Notes: a model not told the origin generated them from the letters alone. A stretch of DNA of 64,000 nucleotides from Brachybacterium kimchii (GCF_023373525.1 NZ_CP097218.1:2294001-2358000); one strand, 5' to 3'; shown: positions 52,449 through 61,281, counted from the first letter of the stretch. Made by a program: numbers and translations.

Positions 52449-53377
52449 TGCGGGTCCACTTCCGAGGTCTTGATCATGCCGGCGGCGTTGCCCCAGGCAT
52501 CGAGGATGTCGTGCATGGCGCCGGTGTCGATGAGGTGCTGGACCGCCCCGCGGATCGCCGTCGCGAGCTCGGGCTGGTCCTTGGAGACGACGATCCCGTA
52601 CAGGGCCGCGTCCTCGATGTCGCCCACCTGCTCGAGGGTCCCGCGGGACTTCTCGATCGCGTAGGCGACGACCGGGGAGTCGCCGATGAGGACGTCGGCC
52701 TTGCCGCCGGCGGCAGCGGTCGCGGCGTCGGCGTTGCCCACGTAGGGCTGGTCGATGACGCCCTGGCCGCCGTCCTTCCGGCAAGCGGCGTCGCGCTCGG
52801 CGACGACGTCATCCATGTAGGTCCCGACCTGGTGGGCGACGCGGGCGCCGCACAGGTCGGGCGGGTCGATGCCGTAGGGGTTGCCCGTCTTCACCGCGTA
52901 GGACATGCCGGCGGAGAAGTAGGAGACCATCGAGACCTGCTTCAGACGGTCCGGGTCGATGGTGAAGCTCGAGATCCCCACGTCGTACTTCGAGCCGATC
53001 GAGGGGATGATCTGCGCGAACACCGCGGACTCGGTGCGCGTCCCCAGTCCCAGCACCTTGCCGACGCCGCTGAGGATGTCCATGTCGATGCCCACGGCCC
53101 CGCCGTCCGAGCCCACGAACTCGCCGGGCGCGTAGTTCAGGGCCGCGCCGTTGACGAGGGTGCCGCGATCGCGGACGTCCTTCGGGACGAGGTCCGCGAG
53201 GTCGTCCTGCTTCGTGATGCCCGAGAGGTCGATCGTCGGGATCGCGTCGGTCTCGGCATCCAGCCGCTCGGAGGCGTGGGTGCAGCCGCCGAGGGCGGGC
53301 ACGGTGATCGCGGCGCCGAGGGCGAGGGGCAGCGCGCGCAGCAGGGTGCGTCTGCGGGGCCGGGGTGACGGGAACAC
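52445..53377 (-). CDS. Amino-acid ABC transporter substrate-binding lipoprotein
   Basis: A 310-residue family 3 solute-binding protein. The signal peptide RPRRRTLLRALPLALGAA ends in the lipobox PALGGC with lipidation at C32. Binding features: AVGIDMDILSGVGKVLGLGT, KYDVGISSFTIDPDR and VGTYMDDVVAERDAACRKDGG. The two cysteines (LCGAR, ACRKD) may form a disulfide. The likely ligand is a polar or acidic amino acid. The GTG at 53377 is 7 nt behind TAAACT with TTGTCG 17 bp further upstream, which fixes the start and indicates a leaderless mRNA. A longer ATG-initiated frame is rejected. Confidence 0.93.
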   Translation of the reverse strand: MFPSPRPRRRTLLRALPLALGAAITVPALGGCTHASERLDAETDAIPTIDLSGITKQDDLADLVPKDVRDRGTLVNGAALNYAPGEFVGSDGGAVGIDMDILSGVGKVLGLGTRTESAVFAQIIPSIGSKYDVGISSFTIDPDRLKQVSMVSYFSAGMSYAVKTGNPYGIDPPDLCGARVAHQVGTYMDDVVAERDAACRKDGGQGVIDQPYVGNADAATAAAGGKADVLIGDSPVVAYAIEKSRGTLEQVGDIEDAALYGIVVSKDQPELATAIRGAVQHLIDTGAMHDILDAWGNAAGMIKTSEVDPQ

Positions 53378-53384
53378 GAATGGA

Positions 53385-53413
53385 AGTTTATGCAGAGGTA
53401 TGCATGACGACAA
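53385..53413 (-). promoter_or_regulatory. Sigma-70-type promoter of the amino-acid ABC operon
   Basis: On the minus strand, TTGTCG (53408-53413) and TAAACT (53385-53390) are separated by 17 bp. The start codon follows 7 nt after the -10, so transcription begins at or next to the GTG. Confidence 0.8.
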
Positions 53414-53433
53414 ATCCGTGGGGTGTGGGGCAC

Positions 53434-53462
53434 ACGGGGGCCGCGCACCGCGCGGCCCCCGT
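53434..53462 (-). terminator. Hairpin terminator after the ABC exporter genes
   Basis: A perfect 13-bp stem ACGGGGGCCGCGC with loop ACC, 7 bp beyond the stop of the 53470 gene. It insulates the exporter from the importer promoter. Confidence 0.88.
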
Positions 53463-53469
53463 CGATCGC

Positions 53470-55704
53470 TCACATCCCCGGCATGCCGCCCCCGCCGCCG
53501 GTGGGCACGGGCTCGCCCTGCTCCTCCTCGGCGTCAGGATCGGCCATCGCGCCCTCGAACTGCGAGCGGTACAGCCGCGCGTAGGCGCCGTTCGCCTCGA
53601 GCAGCTCGTCGTGGGTGCCCTGCTCGACGATGTCGCCGGCCTCCATCACCAGGATCAGGTCCGCGTCGCGGATCGTGGAGAGCCTGTGCGCGATCACGAA
53701 CGAGGTGCGACCCGAGCGCAGGCGGTTCATCGCGTTCTGCACGAGCAGCTCGGTGCGGGTGTCCACGCTCGAGGTGGCCTCGTCCAGGATCAACAGGCTG
53801 GGCCGGGCGAGGAACGCGCGGGCGATGGTCAGCAGCTGCTTCTCCCCGGCGCTGACGTTCGAGGCGTCGGAGTCCAGGACGGTCTCGTACCCCTCGGGCA
53901 GATGGCACACGAAGTCGTCGACGTGGGTCGCCTTCGCGGCCTCGATGACCTCCTCGTCGCTCGCGTCCAGGCGCCCGTAGCGGATGTTCTCCATGATCGT
54001 GCCGTTGAACAGCCAGGTGTCCTGGAGGACCATGCCGGTGCGCTCGCGCAGCTGCGTGCGGGTGAGGTCGCGGATGTCGATGCCGTCGATCGTGATGCGG
54101 CCGCCGTCGATCTCGTAGAAGCGCATCACGAGGTTCACGAGCGTGGTCTTGCCCGCGCCCGTCGGCCCCACGATCGCGACCGTGTGCCCGGGCTCGGCGA
54201 CCAGGGAGAGGTCGCGGATGAGCTCGCGCTCGGGCGTGTACGAGAAGCGCACGTGGTCGAACTCGACGCGGCCCTCGCGGATCCGCGAGGCGGCGTCCAG
54301 CGACGTCGGGTCCGGGTTGCCGGCCTCGTCGCGGGCCGAGTCCGGGGTCTGCTCCTCGGCGTCCAGCAGCTCGAAGACGCGCTCGGCGCTGGCCACGCCG
54401 GACTGCAGCATCGTGGCCATCGAGGCGACCTGGGAGAGCGGCTGCGTGAACTGGCGCGAGTACTGGATGAACGCCTGCACGCTGCCCAGCGACATGTCGC
54501 CGCCGATCACCTTGAGGCCGCCCACGATCGCGATCGCGACGTAGGTGAGGTTCCCGGCGAACATCATCAGCGGGCCGATGAGGGAGGAGACGAACTGGGC
54601 GCCGAAGGACGCCTTGTACATCTCGCCGTTGCGGGCCTCGAAGCTGCGGGACGCCTCCTGGCGGCGGCCGAAGACGTTCACGAGCTCGTGGCCGCTGAAG
54701 GCCTCCTCGACCTCGGCGTTGACCTTGCCGGTCGCGTCCCACTGCTGCTGGAACAGCTTCTGGGAGCGCTTGCCCACGATGGCCGTGATGACCGCGGCCA
54801 GCGGGATCACGCACAGGGCGATGAGGGTGAGCTGCCACGACAGCGTCAGCATCATGACGATCACGCCGAGCACCGTCAGCAGCGCGTTGACCAGGCCGGT
54901 CAGCGTGTTGATGAGGGTGTTCTGGATGTTGTCGATGTCGTTGGTGACGCGCGAGAGGATCTCGCCGCGGCGCTGGCGGTCGAAGTAGGACAGCGGCAGA
55001 CGGTGCAGCTTCTCCTCGACCTCCCGGCGCAGGCGGTAGACCATCCGGAAGATGATGCGGTTGAGCATCACGCCCTGCAGCCACTGGAACAGGCTCGCGA
55101 CCACGTAGATCCCGACCACGAACCACAGCACCTGGTGCAGGGCCGCGAAGTCGATGCCCTGACCGGGCGTGAGGTCCATGCCGGCGAGCAGGTCGGCGTA
55201 GGTGTCGTTTCCCTGCGCGCGCAGGCCCTCGATGATCTGCGCCTTGGTGGCGCCCGCGGGCAGCTGCTTGGAGATCGCGCCGGAGAAGACGATGTCGGTC
55301 GCGCGGCCCAGGATCTTCGGGCCGACGACGGCCAGGCCCACGCCGATCACGCCGAGGGCGATGCCCAGGATCGCGTACATCTTCTCGGGGCCGATGGTGC
55401 GGATCAGTCGCAGCGCCGAGGGCCAGAAGTTCCGCGCGCTCTGGCCGGGCCGCAGTCCGCGCTCGGCGCTCTTCTCGGCCTCGATCTCCGCGGCCTCGCC
55501 GGCCTCGTCCCCCGCGGGCTTCGTGGGCGTGGAAGCGGGCGCGGTGCGCGCCCCGCCAGCGGGGGCAGCGCCGTCCGCCGGGGTCGCACCGTCCGCCGAG
55601 GCCGCGCCCTCGTCCGGAGTCGCGCCGTCGGCCGGGGTCACGCCGTCGGGCGAGTCGGCGCCGTCGGGCGTAGCCGGCGTGTTCGTCGTGTCGTCGGCGT
55701 TCAT
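53470..55704 (-). CDS. ABC exporter half-transporter, catalytically complete partner
   Basis: A 744-residue fused membrane/ATPase protein. An unusually long acidic Pro/Ala/Asp-rich tail (1-75, TPDGADSPDGVTPADGATPD type) is followed by six helices (about 130-420) and a nucleotide-binding domain: Walker A GPTGAGKTT, Q-loop GMVLQDTWLFNG, signature NVSAGEKQLLTIARA, Walker B LLILDEATSSVD with the catalytic Glu, and H-loop IAHRLSTI. The signature has SAGEKQ rather than SGGQ. It pairs with the upstream gene in a heterodimer of the TM287/288 or BmrCD kind that exports drugs, lipids or peptides. The start overlaps the partner's stop (ATGA). Confidence 0.93.
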   Translation of the reverse strand: MNADDTTNTPATPDGADSPDGVTPADGATPDEGAASADGATPADGAAPAGGARTAPASTPTKPAGDEAGEAAEIEAEKSAERGLRPGQSARNFWPSALRLIRTIGPEKMYAILGIALGVIGVGLAVVGPKILGRATDIVFSGAISKQLPAGATKAQIIEGLRAQGNDTYADLLAGMDLTPGQGIDFAALHQVLWFVVGIYVVASLFQWLQGVMLNRIIFRMVYRLRREVEEKLHRLPLSYFDRQRRGEILSRVTNDIDNIQNTLINTLTGLVNALLTVLGVIVMMLTLSWQLTLIALCVIPLAAVITAIVGKRSQKLFQQQWDATGKVNAEVEEAFSGHELVNVFGRRQEASRSFEARNGEMYKASFGAQFVSSLIGPLMMFAGNLTYVAIAIVGGLKVIGGDMSLGSVQAFIQYSRQFTQPLSQVASMATMLQSGVASAERVFELLDAEEQTPDSARDEAGNPDPTSLDAASRIREGRVEFDHVRFSYTPERELIRDLSLVAEPGHTVAIVGPTGAGKTTLVNLVMRFYEIDGGRITIDGIDIRDLTRTQLRERTGMVLQDTWLFNGTIMENIRYGRLDASDEEVIEAAKATHVDDFVCHLPEGYETVLDSDASNVSAGEKQLLTIARAFLARPSLLILDEATSSVDTRTELLVQNAMNRLRSGRTSFVIAHRLSTIRDADLILVMEAGDIVEQGTHDELLEANGAYARLYRSQFEGAMADPDAEEEQGEPVPTGGGGGMPGM

Positions 55705-57437
55705 GCGACCACCTCCTCGGCGCCCTGGGAGCGGACGATCTCCTGATAGGTCTCGTTGGTCTCGAGCAGCTCGGCGTGGGTGCCGGAGCCGACGACCCTC
55801 CCGTGCTCGAGCACCAGGATCAGATCGGCCGAGGTGATCGTGGTGACGCGCTGGGCGACGATCACCTTGAGCGCGTCACGGGTCTCCGGCGCGAGCGCCG
55901 CCCGCAGGCGGGCGTCCGTGGTGAGGTCGAGCGCGCTGAAGGAGTCGTCGAACAGGTAGATCTCCGGCCTCGCGACCAGCGCGCGGGCGATGCACAGGCG
56001 CTGACGCTGACCGCCGGAGACGTTCGTGCCGCCCTGGGCGATCGGCGAGTCGAGCCCGTCGGGCATGGCGGCGACGAAGTCGCGGCCCTGGGCGACGGTG
56101 AGCGCGTGCCAGAGCTCCTCGTCGGTCGCGTCGGGCCGGCCGAAGCGGAGGTTCGTCGCGACCGTCCCGGAGAAGAGGTAGGGACGCTGCGGCACCAGGC
56201 CGATGCGGTCCCACAGCACCTGCGGGTCCAGCTCGCGCACGTCGACCCCGTCGACCTTCACGCTGCCGGAGGTCGCGTCCATCAGGCGCGGCACGAGGCT
56301 GAGCAGGGTGGTCTTGCCCGAGCCGGTGCCGCCGATGATCGCGACGGTCTGCCCCGCGTGGGCGGTGAAGTCGATGTCCGTGAGCACGTTGTTCTCGGCG
56401 CCCGGGTAGGTGAAGGAGACCTTCTCGAAGGCGAGGTCGCCGCGGCCGCGCACCTCGGTGACGCCGCGCTCGGGCACCGTCACGGAGGTCTCGGTGGTCA
56501 GCACGGCGTCGATGCGCTCGGCGGAGACCATGGCGCGCGGGATCATCATCGTCATGAAGGTCGCCATCATCACCGCGATGAGGATCTGGATCAGGTAGGC
56601 GATGAACGCGGTGATCGAGCCGACCTGCATGGTCCCGGACTCCACGCGCGGCGCCGCGAACCAGAGCACGAGCACGCTGGAGACCTGCAGCAGGAACATG
56701 ATGATCGGGTTGATGAGGATCATCAGCAGGCCCACGCGGCGGTTGGTGTCCGTGAGGGCCTCGTTGGCGCCCTCGTAGCGCTCGCGCTCGAAGTCCTCGC
56801 GGGTGAAGGCGCGCAGCACGCGGATGCCGGTGATCTGCTCGCGCAGCACCTTGTTGATCGCGTCGATCCGCTCCTGCATGACGCGGAACAGCGGTGCCGC
56901 GCGGGCGATGAGGAAGCCGACGGAGACCAGCATGAGCGGCACCATCACCGCGATCAGCCAGGCCAGCCCGGCCTCCTCGCGCAGCGCGAGGACGATGCCG
57001 CCGATGCCCGTGATGGGCGCCTGCACCAGGAACTGCATCGAGAAGAAGACGAGCATCTGGACCTGCTGCACGTCGTTCGTGGAACGGGTGATCAGCGAGG
57101 CGGCCCCGAACTCGTTCATCTCGTGCGCGGAGTAGGTGGCGACCTGGTCGAAGACACGGCTGCGCAGGTCGCGGCCGATGCTCATGGCCGCGCGGGCGGC
57201 CGCGTAGTTCGCGACGACGACGGCGACGATGTTCGCGAAGGTCACCGCGAGCATCCAGGCGCCCAGGCGCCAGATCGTCGGGATGTCGCCCTGGGCGACG
57301 CCGTCATCGATGATGTCGGCGTTCAGCGTGGGCAGGTAGAGGTTGGCCAGCACGCCGAGCAGCTGGAAGATCACGACGATGATGATCAGGGTCCAGTACC
57401 GGCGGGCGGCCGCGAGCACGAGTCGCAGCAGAGTCAC
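55701..57437 (-). CDS. ABC exporter half-transporter, degenerate-site partner
   Basis: A 578-residue half-transporter: six helices in residues 15-320, then a nucleotide-binding domain with Walker A GGTGSGKTT, Q-loop GLVPQRPYLFSG, signature NVSGGQRQRLCIARAL and H-loop region VIVAQRVTTI, where the usual His is Gln. Walker B is IYLFDDSFSALD, so Asp stands where the catalytic Glu belongs. Both changes mark the degenerate site of heterodimeric exporters. The GTG at 57437 follows AAGGA. It is first gene of a two-gene operon, overlapping by 4 bp with 53470. Confidence 0.94.
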   Translation of the reverse strand: MTLLRLVLAAARRYWTLIIIVVIFQLLGVLANLYLPTLNADIIDDGVAQGDIPTIWRLGAWMLAVTFANIVAVVVANYAAARAAMSIGRDLRSRVFDQVATYSAHEMNEFGAASLITRSTNDVQQVQMLVFFSMQFLVQAPITGIGGIVLALREEAGLAWLIAVMVPLMLVSVGFLIARAAPLFRVMQERIDAINKVLREQITGIRVLRAFTREDFERERYEGANEALTDTNRRVGLLMILINPIIMFLLQVSSVLVLWFAAPRVESGTMQVGSITAFIAYLIQILIAVMMATFMTMMIPRAMVSAERIDAVLTTETSVTVPERGVTEVRGRGDLAFEKVSFTYPGAENNVLTDIDFTAHAGQTVAIIGGTGSGKTTLLSLVPRLMDATSGSVKVDGVDVRELDPQVLWDRIGLVPQRPYLFSGTVATNLRFGRPDATDEELWHALTVAQGRDFVAAMPDGLDSPIAQGGTNVSGGQRQRLCIARALVARPEIYLFDDSFSALDLTTDARLRAALAPETRDALKVIVAQRVTTITSADLILVLEHGRVVGSGTHAELLETNETYQEIVRSQGAEEVVA

Positions 57438-57672
57438 AGGGGTCCTTGGGCAGATGCGGTGCGGTCCGGGGGCGCGCGGACTGCGCGGTGAAGCCTACGT
57501 CGGCCCGTGCGCACGGTCCATGGGATTCGGGCGGAATCGGGCGGATTCCGCCGAGGGTGGAACGCCGCGGGATGACGTCGATCGGAGGGCGGAGCGCGCG
57601 TCGCCCGCGAGGGTCGAGTCTCCCCCGCGGCGCCCTCCCCGCACATCCGCCGATCGGCTGATCCTCGTGCGC

Positions 57673-57726
57673 CCGGGCCGGATGCCCGCGCGTCCAGGCC
57701 GGATGCCCGCGCGTCCAGGCCGGACC
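57673..57726. repeat. 21-bp tandem repeat upstream of a promoter
   Basis: Two full copies and a partial third of a 21-bp unit (CCAGGCCGGATGCCCGCGCG+T) end 3 bp before a TACCCT -10 box. Copy-number change could move upstream regulatory elements. Confidence 0.85.
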
Positions 57727-57741
57727 TCTACCCTGGCCTGC

Positions 57742-58419
57742 GTGAGCAGACGGATGCAGCAGATCATCATCATCGTGGCGGCCATCGCCCTGGTGATCCC
57801 CTTCGGCGCGGTCGGCCTCGCGCAGGTCTTCGGCCGCAGCAACGGGAAGACCGACGCCGCCTCCGCCACGGCGAGCGCGACGGCCCAGGACACGCGCCCC
57901 GCCGTCGACCCGTCGTCCCAGCCGAGCCCCTCCCCCACGTCCGGCCCGAAGCTGCCGAAGTCGGCGATGACCGACCAGTCGGACGACGGCGCCACCGGGG
58001 TCGGCACCTATCTGCTCGAGTCCTACGCGTACATGATGGCCACGGGAGACACCGACGGCTGGATGCAGGTCGTCGACTCGAACTGCGAGGTCTGCACGTC
58101 GTTCCTCTCCAACGCCACCCAGCTCCATGAGCAGGACGGGTACCAGGTGGGCGGCGAGTTCACCGTGAGGTCCGCGAGCTTCGACGGCGCCGGCGATCCG
58201 CCCACCAGCGGCACGCTCACCCTCGAGGTCACCCAGAAGGACGCCACGATCGTCGACGACCCGAACAAGCAGGCCCAGGACGTCGACGGGTTCACCGGCG
58301 AGATGCAGATGAAGCTGAACTGGGACGGCAAGCAGTGGAAGGTCGGCGACATGTCGATCACCGGGGCCGACGGGGCCAGCGGGACGGGCGCGTCCGACGC
58401 AGGCGGCGCGGCGGGCTGA
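57742..58419 (+). CDS. DUF6318 family membrane-anchored protein
   Basis: A 225-residue protein. A single N-terminal hydrophobic segment (about residues 7-28, IIIIVAAIALVIPFGAVGLA) serves as signal-anchor. A Ser/Pro/Thr linker (35-70) leads to a small exported alpha+beta domain with a NCEVCTSFL motif, YAYMMATGDTDGWMQVVD, typical of DUF6318. The two cysteines may be a disulfide. The function is unknown. The GTG at 57742 is 7 nt after TACCCT, so the mRNA is probably leaderless. It is convergent with the next cluster. Confidence 0.82.
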   Translation: MSRRMQQIIIIVAAIALVIPFGAVGLAQVFGRSNGKTDAASATASATAQDTRPAVDPSSQPSPSPTSGPKLPKSAMTDQSDDGATGVGTYLLESYAYMMATGDTDGWMQVVDSNCEVCTSFLSNATQLHEQDGYQVGGEFTVRSASFDGAGDPPTSGTLTLEVTQKDATIVDDPNKQAQDVDGFTGEMQMKLNWDGKQWKVGDMSITGADGASGTGASDAGGAAG

Positions 58420-58468
58420 GGCCGCGCGGCCGACGGGCGCGCCACGGCCGGCCCAGCCGGCGTGGCTG

Positions 58469-59173
58469 TCAGCGCGCCTGCGGGAACCCGGGGAGCTGGC
58501 GCGCCGCGTCCCCGCGGTTGCCGGTGAGCTCGCGCGCGGGCTCGGCCGCAGCGGCCCTCGCCAGCTCGCGCTGACCGCTCGCCTCTGCGGCGCGCGCGAT
58601 CTGGGCGGTGACCAGCTCGGGCGGGGTCGACCCCGTGCCGGCGAACCAGACCCAGCGGCCGTCGATCGAGCGCGGCGGAGGATCCTGCAGCGGCGCCAGC
58701 ACCGCGCGATGGCGGCGCGCCTGCTTCGGCGAGGGCCCCACGAAGTGGATGCCGCGACGGGTCCAGGCGGATCGGCGCACGGTCGACTGCGGGAAGCCGC
58801 CGGTCCCGGTCTCGGCCGCATACCGCCGGGCGCCCGTCACGGGGACCACGCTGCCCGGGATGATCTGATCCGAGGGGATCACGTAAGGGCGCAGGCCCGG
58901 CGCGCAGCTGCCGACCACGATCCCCCGTTCGCACACCACCAGCCTCTCCCCGCTGATGAACAGCAGGATCAGGCCGAAGATGATCGCGAAGGCGACGGCG
59001 GGCGCCACGGCGAGCACGGCGCTCTCGCCGGGATTGATGAGGGTGAGCCCGGAGAACACCAGCCAGACCAGCACGAACAGTCCGATCACGAGCGGACCGG
59101 GACGATCCGCGTGGACCGCGAGCACCTCACCGACCTCGTCACGGTGCCGGCGTGCGGCGCGACGGGCGCTCAT
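58469..59173 (-). CDS. Uncharacterised two-helix membrane protein
   Basis: Not recognised. A 234-residue protein with two adjacent helices (about 28-48 and 55-75), then a cytoplasmic domain beginning GERLVVCERGIVVGSCAPGL, PYVIPSDQIIPGSVVPV and later RGIHFVGPSPKQARRH. The fold resembles a PH-like or bPH beta sheet after a membrane hairpin, by eye. Its ATG overlaps the stop of the 59170 gene (ATGA), so it belongs to the same operon as the WXG100-like cluster. Confidence 0.7.
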   Translation of the reverse strand: MSARRAARRHRDEVGEVLAVHADRPGPLVIGLFVLVWLVFSGLTLINPGESAVLAVAPAVAFAIIFGLILLFISGERLVVCERGIVVGSCAPGLRPYVIPSDQIIPGSVVPVTGARRYAAETGTGGFPQSTVRRSAWTRRGIHFVGPSPKQARRHRAVLAPLQDPPPRSIDGRWVWFAGTGSTPPELVTAQIARAAEASGQRELARAAAAEPARELTGNRGDAARQLPGFPQAR

Positions 59174-60093
59174 GCGTTCTCTGCCTCGGCCTCGGACTCG
59201 GACTCGGCATCGGCATCGGCATCGGCATCGGACGCATCCGGCGCGGTCGCGGCGACCAGCTCCCCGAGGATGTTCTCGAGGGATGCGCGGGACACCGTGC
59301 CCAGGCGCTGGACGGCGTCGTGATCGTCTCCGTCGGATTCCATCAGCACGACCCTGTCCGGCATCGAGAAGAGGGTGAACGCTGTGGGGGCGGCGTCGAC
59401 GCCGCGAGCGAGGATCAGCGTCGTCGTGGCCGCGCGCGCCTCGGCGAGGCCCTGCGCGACGGTGCTCGTCCCGAAGTCCGCCGCCGGGACCTCCTCGACG
59501 TCGCCGTCGTCGTCCGAGATCCCGTCGACCGGGTCGATGAAGGCGATGAACTGCTCGGGCAGGGTCTTGCCGTCGAGCAGGAAGAAGAGATGGAAGCCGC
59601 CGTCGTCGAACGCTTCCCAGAGCACCCGGACCTCGCCGCTCTCGAGGTGGAACAGATAGAAGTACGCGAAGGCCGTGCCTCGATCCGTGCGCCGCTCGGC
59701 GACCAGCACCGCATCCGCCGTGCGACGCAGCACGACCGTGCCGTGCAGGGCCGGGACGGCGACCATCCGCGCCGCCTCCGTGCTGCCGTCCTCGTAACGG
59801 CGGGGGTCCAGCACCGCGGTCGAGCTCACGACGCCCCGGGCGATGAGAGACCGCATCGCCGCGGCCGCGACGAGCCGCCGAGCCTCGGGGTCCTCTGCCG
59901 ACCCGCTCACCCAGGGGGTCGGGGTCAGAGGATCGTGCTGCACCCCGTCGAGAGCCATGAGCTCCTCGTCCGTGAGCGTCACGATCTCCACGACGGGCTC
60001 GTCGAGCGGCTGCTCGAGGAGTTCGGTGGCGATCTCCACGTCCCGGGCAGAGAACTGCGGGACGTCCGCGGGAGGCGTCGGTGCGGCGGTCAT
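59170..60093 (-). CDS. Uncharacterised protein, EspG-like architecture, acidic tail
   Basis: A 307-residue soluble protein. VEIVTLTDEELMALDGVQHD opens a helical unit ending in AAAMRSLIARGVVSSTAVLD. Beta strands follow (ALHGTVVLRRTADAVLVAER, YFYLFHLESGEVRVLWEAF), and it closes with a tail of alternating Asp/Ala and Glu/Ser residues encoded by a hexamer repeat. The order helix pair, RARG(V/M) helix, beta sheet is like ESX-substrate chaperones (EspG) and the gene at 27706. Lying directly downstream of the WXG100-like protein, it is a good candidate for its dedicated chaperone or immunity partner (inference). The ATG has AAGGAG upstream. Confidence 0.72.
   Translation of the reverse strand: MTAAPTPPADVPQFSARDVEIATELLEQPLDEPVVEIVTLTDEELMALDGVQHDPLTPTPWVSGSAEDPEARRLVAAAAMRSLIARGVVSSTAVLDPRRYEDGSTEAARMVAVPALHGTVVLRRTADAVLVAERRTDRGTAFAYFYLFHLESGEVRVLWEAFDDGGFHLFFLLDGKTLPEQFIAFIDPVDGISDDDGDVEEVPAADFGTSTVAQGLAEARAATTTLILARGVDAAPTAFTLFSMPDRVVLMESDGDDHDAVQRLGTVSRASLENILGELVAATAPDASDADADADAESESEAEAENA
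59183..59232. repeat. In-frame hexamer repeat in the 59170 coding tail
   Basis: Eight near-copies of (C/A)TCGG(A/C) run through the 3' end of the gene; each copy adds two residues of the acidic tail, so copy changes keep the frame. Confidence 0.85.
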
Positions 60094-60261
60094 GCGAGTC
60101 TCCTTGATCGGGCGGGGTGCTGCGGGGTCTCGGGGCGGGAGGCCCGAGGGCGGAGCGTGGTCGTGCCGTTCATGCGCGAGGGCGGCGGGATCCTCGCGGT
60201 GGTGCTGACAGTGAGGCTACGCAGACCGGCCGGGCGGCGCACGTCGGCCCACGTCGAGGCG

Positions 60262-60951
60262 TCAGAAGAGCCCCCCGACGAAGTCGCCGACCGCGTCTGC
60301 GGCCCCGCCGATCGCATCGCCCGCATCCGAGACGAAGTCGCTCACGTGCCCGCCGACGTCTCCGGCGAACGAGCTGATGGAATCCCAGTTGTCGACGATC
60401 GCATTGCCGGCCGCCCACAGCCCTGCGCCGACGCCCGCGACGGCGACGACGCCCAGGCCGACGGGCCCGAGGGCTGCGCCCGCCCCGAGCGCGACGGCCA
60501 GGCCGCCGGCACCGCCGATCACGCTGAGCCCGCCGGCGACCCTGTCGCCGACGCCCCGCCAGCCGCCGTGCGCGGGGTTGATCATGTCCGAGATCCCGCC
60601 GACGATCCCGAGCACGCCCCCGGCACCTCCGAGGAACTTGCCCGCAGTGCCCAGCTTGCCCAGGAACCCGGCCGCGTCATCCACCATCCCCGAGCGGATG
60701 AAGGTCTGGGCGGACTCCGCCGCGGGACCGAGCGTGTTCATGGCGGCGCGCAGGTTCATCAGGCTGCGCCCCTGCTTGAACGCCTTCCACGCCTTGCCGC
60801 CCGCACCGATGACGTCCTTGAGGGTGCCGGCCACAGCGTTGATCGGGTTCGCGAGCAGGTCCGCCAGCGGATCGCCAGAGCCCTCGCCGCCCCCTCGGCT
60901 CTCCCCGCCTGCCTCGCTCGCTGCGTCCTGCTCGTCCGCCTGAGCGATCAG
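60262..60951 (-). pseudogene. Glycine-rich hydrophobic C-terminal part of a WXG100-type protein (split ORF)
   Basis: About 229 residues in frame. The first visible residues, LIAQADEQDAASEAGG, read as the missing end of a WXG100 helix 2. A Gly/Ser/Glu linker, a helical amphipathic region (TLKDVIGAGGKAWKAF) and a highly hydrophobic Gly/Ala region (GAGAALGPVGLGVVAVAG) follow, ending DAVGDFVGGLF. No good start codon exists near its beginning; the best would be CTG at 60951, overlapping the upstream TGA. Most likely it is the second half of the 60948-61175 gene, separated by a one-base loss in the C4 (minus-strand G4) run at 60977-60980. The hydrophobic part could insert into membranes, as in type VII-exported toxins. 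Confidence 0.6.
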
Positions 60952-61175
60952 ATCATCGCCGGCCCGTTCGAGCCGACCCCGACGGTGTCGAACATCCCGG
61001 AGACGCGCCCGCTGAAGTCGTCGCGGAAAGCGTCGCCGTCGGCACCCCTCCACTCGACCGACGCCACACTCGAGGACAGAGCGTCCCGGAGCTCGCTCAG
61101 GCGCGAGGACGCCGCGCGCGCTTTCTCCGCATACTCGCGCAGGGACTGCGTGTCCGCTCCCAGGAATCCGCTCAT
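60948..61175 (-). CDS. WXG100-like protein, apparently truncated by frameshift
   Basis: A 75-residue product. SLREYAEKARAASSRLSELR is helix 1, and SVEWRGADGDAFRDDF holds the W-x-G turn. Helix 2 stops early at MFDTVGVGSNGPAMI, whereas WXG100 proteins are near 100 residues. Adding one G to the G4 run at about 60977-60980 would continue it into LERAGDDLIAQADEQ, the expected helix 2, and on through the downstream ORF to a protein of about 304 residues. The start at 61175 has only a weak ribosome site. Members of this class are substrates of type VII secretion; no secretion ATPase is in the window. Confidence 0.7.
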   Translation of the reverse strand: MSGFLGADTQSLREYAEKARAASSRLSELRDALSSSVASVEWRGADGDAFRDDFSGRVSGMFDTVGVGSNGPAMI

Positions 61176-61281
61176 CTCGCCGCCGCCCCGTTCCCCGGCC
61201 GCACTCGCTGCGGCTCGATCCGCGCCCAGGCTAGCCGGGCAGGGTGCGCGGCACGATGGGGAGAAGTCCCCATCGCGGTCC

